From the NCBI GenBank assembly GCA_028829895.1, contig CM054181.1, forward strand, positions 113,117,860 to 113,181,859: a stretch of DNA of 64,000 nt, given 5' to 3'. The notes under the pieces were generated by a model. That model was not told the origin of the DNA. It searched no databases and saw only the letters and a program-made list of their open reading frames with translations. Of this stretch, positions 63,662 through 64,000 are shown piece by piece (positions within the stretch are counted from its first letter, which is position 1; the number at the start of each line of letters is the position of its first letter). A program made the position numbers and the translations under genes. Origin of the DNA: Sinotaia quadrata. Its lineage: Eukaryota > Mollusca > Gastropoda > Architaenioglossa > Viviparidae.

Positions 63662-63876
63662 CCCTGCAGTAGGCACAATGTTTAAGTCTAAATGATGGAT
63701 GACTGTAAAAGCTCGTTTTGTGTGTTCATCAAATTTCCATGGCCGATTAATGGATGCCTTGCAGAAATAGCGCACATATCCACGACGACCTTCAAAAGAC
63801 GATGGGAGAGTCGGTGCCAATTGTAAGCAGAATGGATAGTTATGTTCCCCTGCTGGATGGTCAGCACCTGATTGTC
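63662..63876 (-). CDS. ARRDC: ARRDC2/3/4-like alpha-arrestin, exon in arrestin N domain
   Basis: The most 5' exon visible of an alpha-arrestin, an adaptor family that links membrane cargo to NEDD4-type ubiquitin ligases and sorts receptors and transporters. Two bases plus 71 codons read from QSGADHPAGEHNYPFCLQLA through SSFEGRRGYVRYFCKA and INRPWKFDEHTKRAFTV to LDLNIVPTAG. The SFEGxxGxVRYxxKA and RPW blocks are diagnostic of the arrestin N domain in ARRDC2/3/4. The acceptor is CATCTTTTAG and the donor GGG|GTGTGT. The five visible exons join in consistent phase (0/0, 0/0, 0/0, 0/1, 2/stop). The first part of the N domain lies beyond base 64000. The exact ortholog among ARRDC2, 3 and 4 cannot be settled here. 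Confidence 0.93.
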
Positions 63877-64000
63877 CTAAAAGATGATACCAATTATTGT
63901 AAAAGTATGCATGTACACATATACAAATAAAATGGATACGTGGATCTGCAAATTTCTACCACCAACAGCCAGTTTTCCAAAGTTAAATTTCAAAACGGCC

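Overview
This is a 64 kb piece of an animal nuclear genome. It is AT-rich, intron-rich and full of microsatellites, minisatellites and transposon debris. The best guess is a mollusc. Two host genes have conserved metazoan exons with GT-AG introns, and several copies of a GGGAGATAACT-like motif (about 11957, 31491, 50468, 51125) resemble a motif I associate with molluscan genomes. The taxon is an inference, not a demonstration. There are no bacterial-style operons, CRISPR arrays or rRNA genes.

Layout. (1) 3.2-12.7 kb, minus strand: the first five coding exons of a TENT4 (PAPD5/PAPD7, Trf4-type) non-canonical poly(A) polymerase. All splice phases agree; the rest of the gene lies beyond base 1. 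Its introns hold a decayed piggyBac transposase and a small inverted-repeat element. (2) 12.7-50.7 kb: about 38 kb with no protein gene I can support. The 16-33 kb part carries more than fifteen different tandem arrays. They include a pair of arrays of the same 57-bp unit in opposite orientation, seven 44-bp units filling exactly 308 bp, and a 65-bp unit carrying CRE/bZIP-like sites. The same stretch holds a 1321-bp solo LTR with a 5-bp target duplication and a 154-bp hAT-type MITE with a perfect 8-bp duplication. (3) 50.7-63.9 kb, minus strand: the last five coding exons of an alpha-arrestin (ARRDC2/3/4-like), ending in a tail with three PPxY motifs.

The standout is a complete, apparently very young LTR retrotransposon at 51961-60262 inside the ARRDC gene. 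It has two 1548-bp LTRs with no difference found by eye, an AGCAT target duplication, a primer-binding-site candidate, a polypurine tract and one 1454-codon Gag-Pol ORF with every catalytic residue present. Its pol order is protease, integrase, reverse transcriptase, RNase H. That is the Ty1/copia order, carried by unmistakable Ty3/gypsy-type domains, including the integrase GPF module. This matches the rare Gmr1-type arrangement. It sits in the same orientation as the host gene, in the intron between the arrestin-fold exons and the two exons encoding all the PPxY motifs. Its polyadenylation signals could therefore produce an arrestin lacking its ubiquitin-ligase docking tail.
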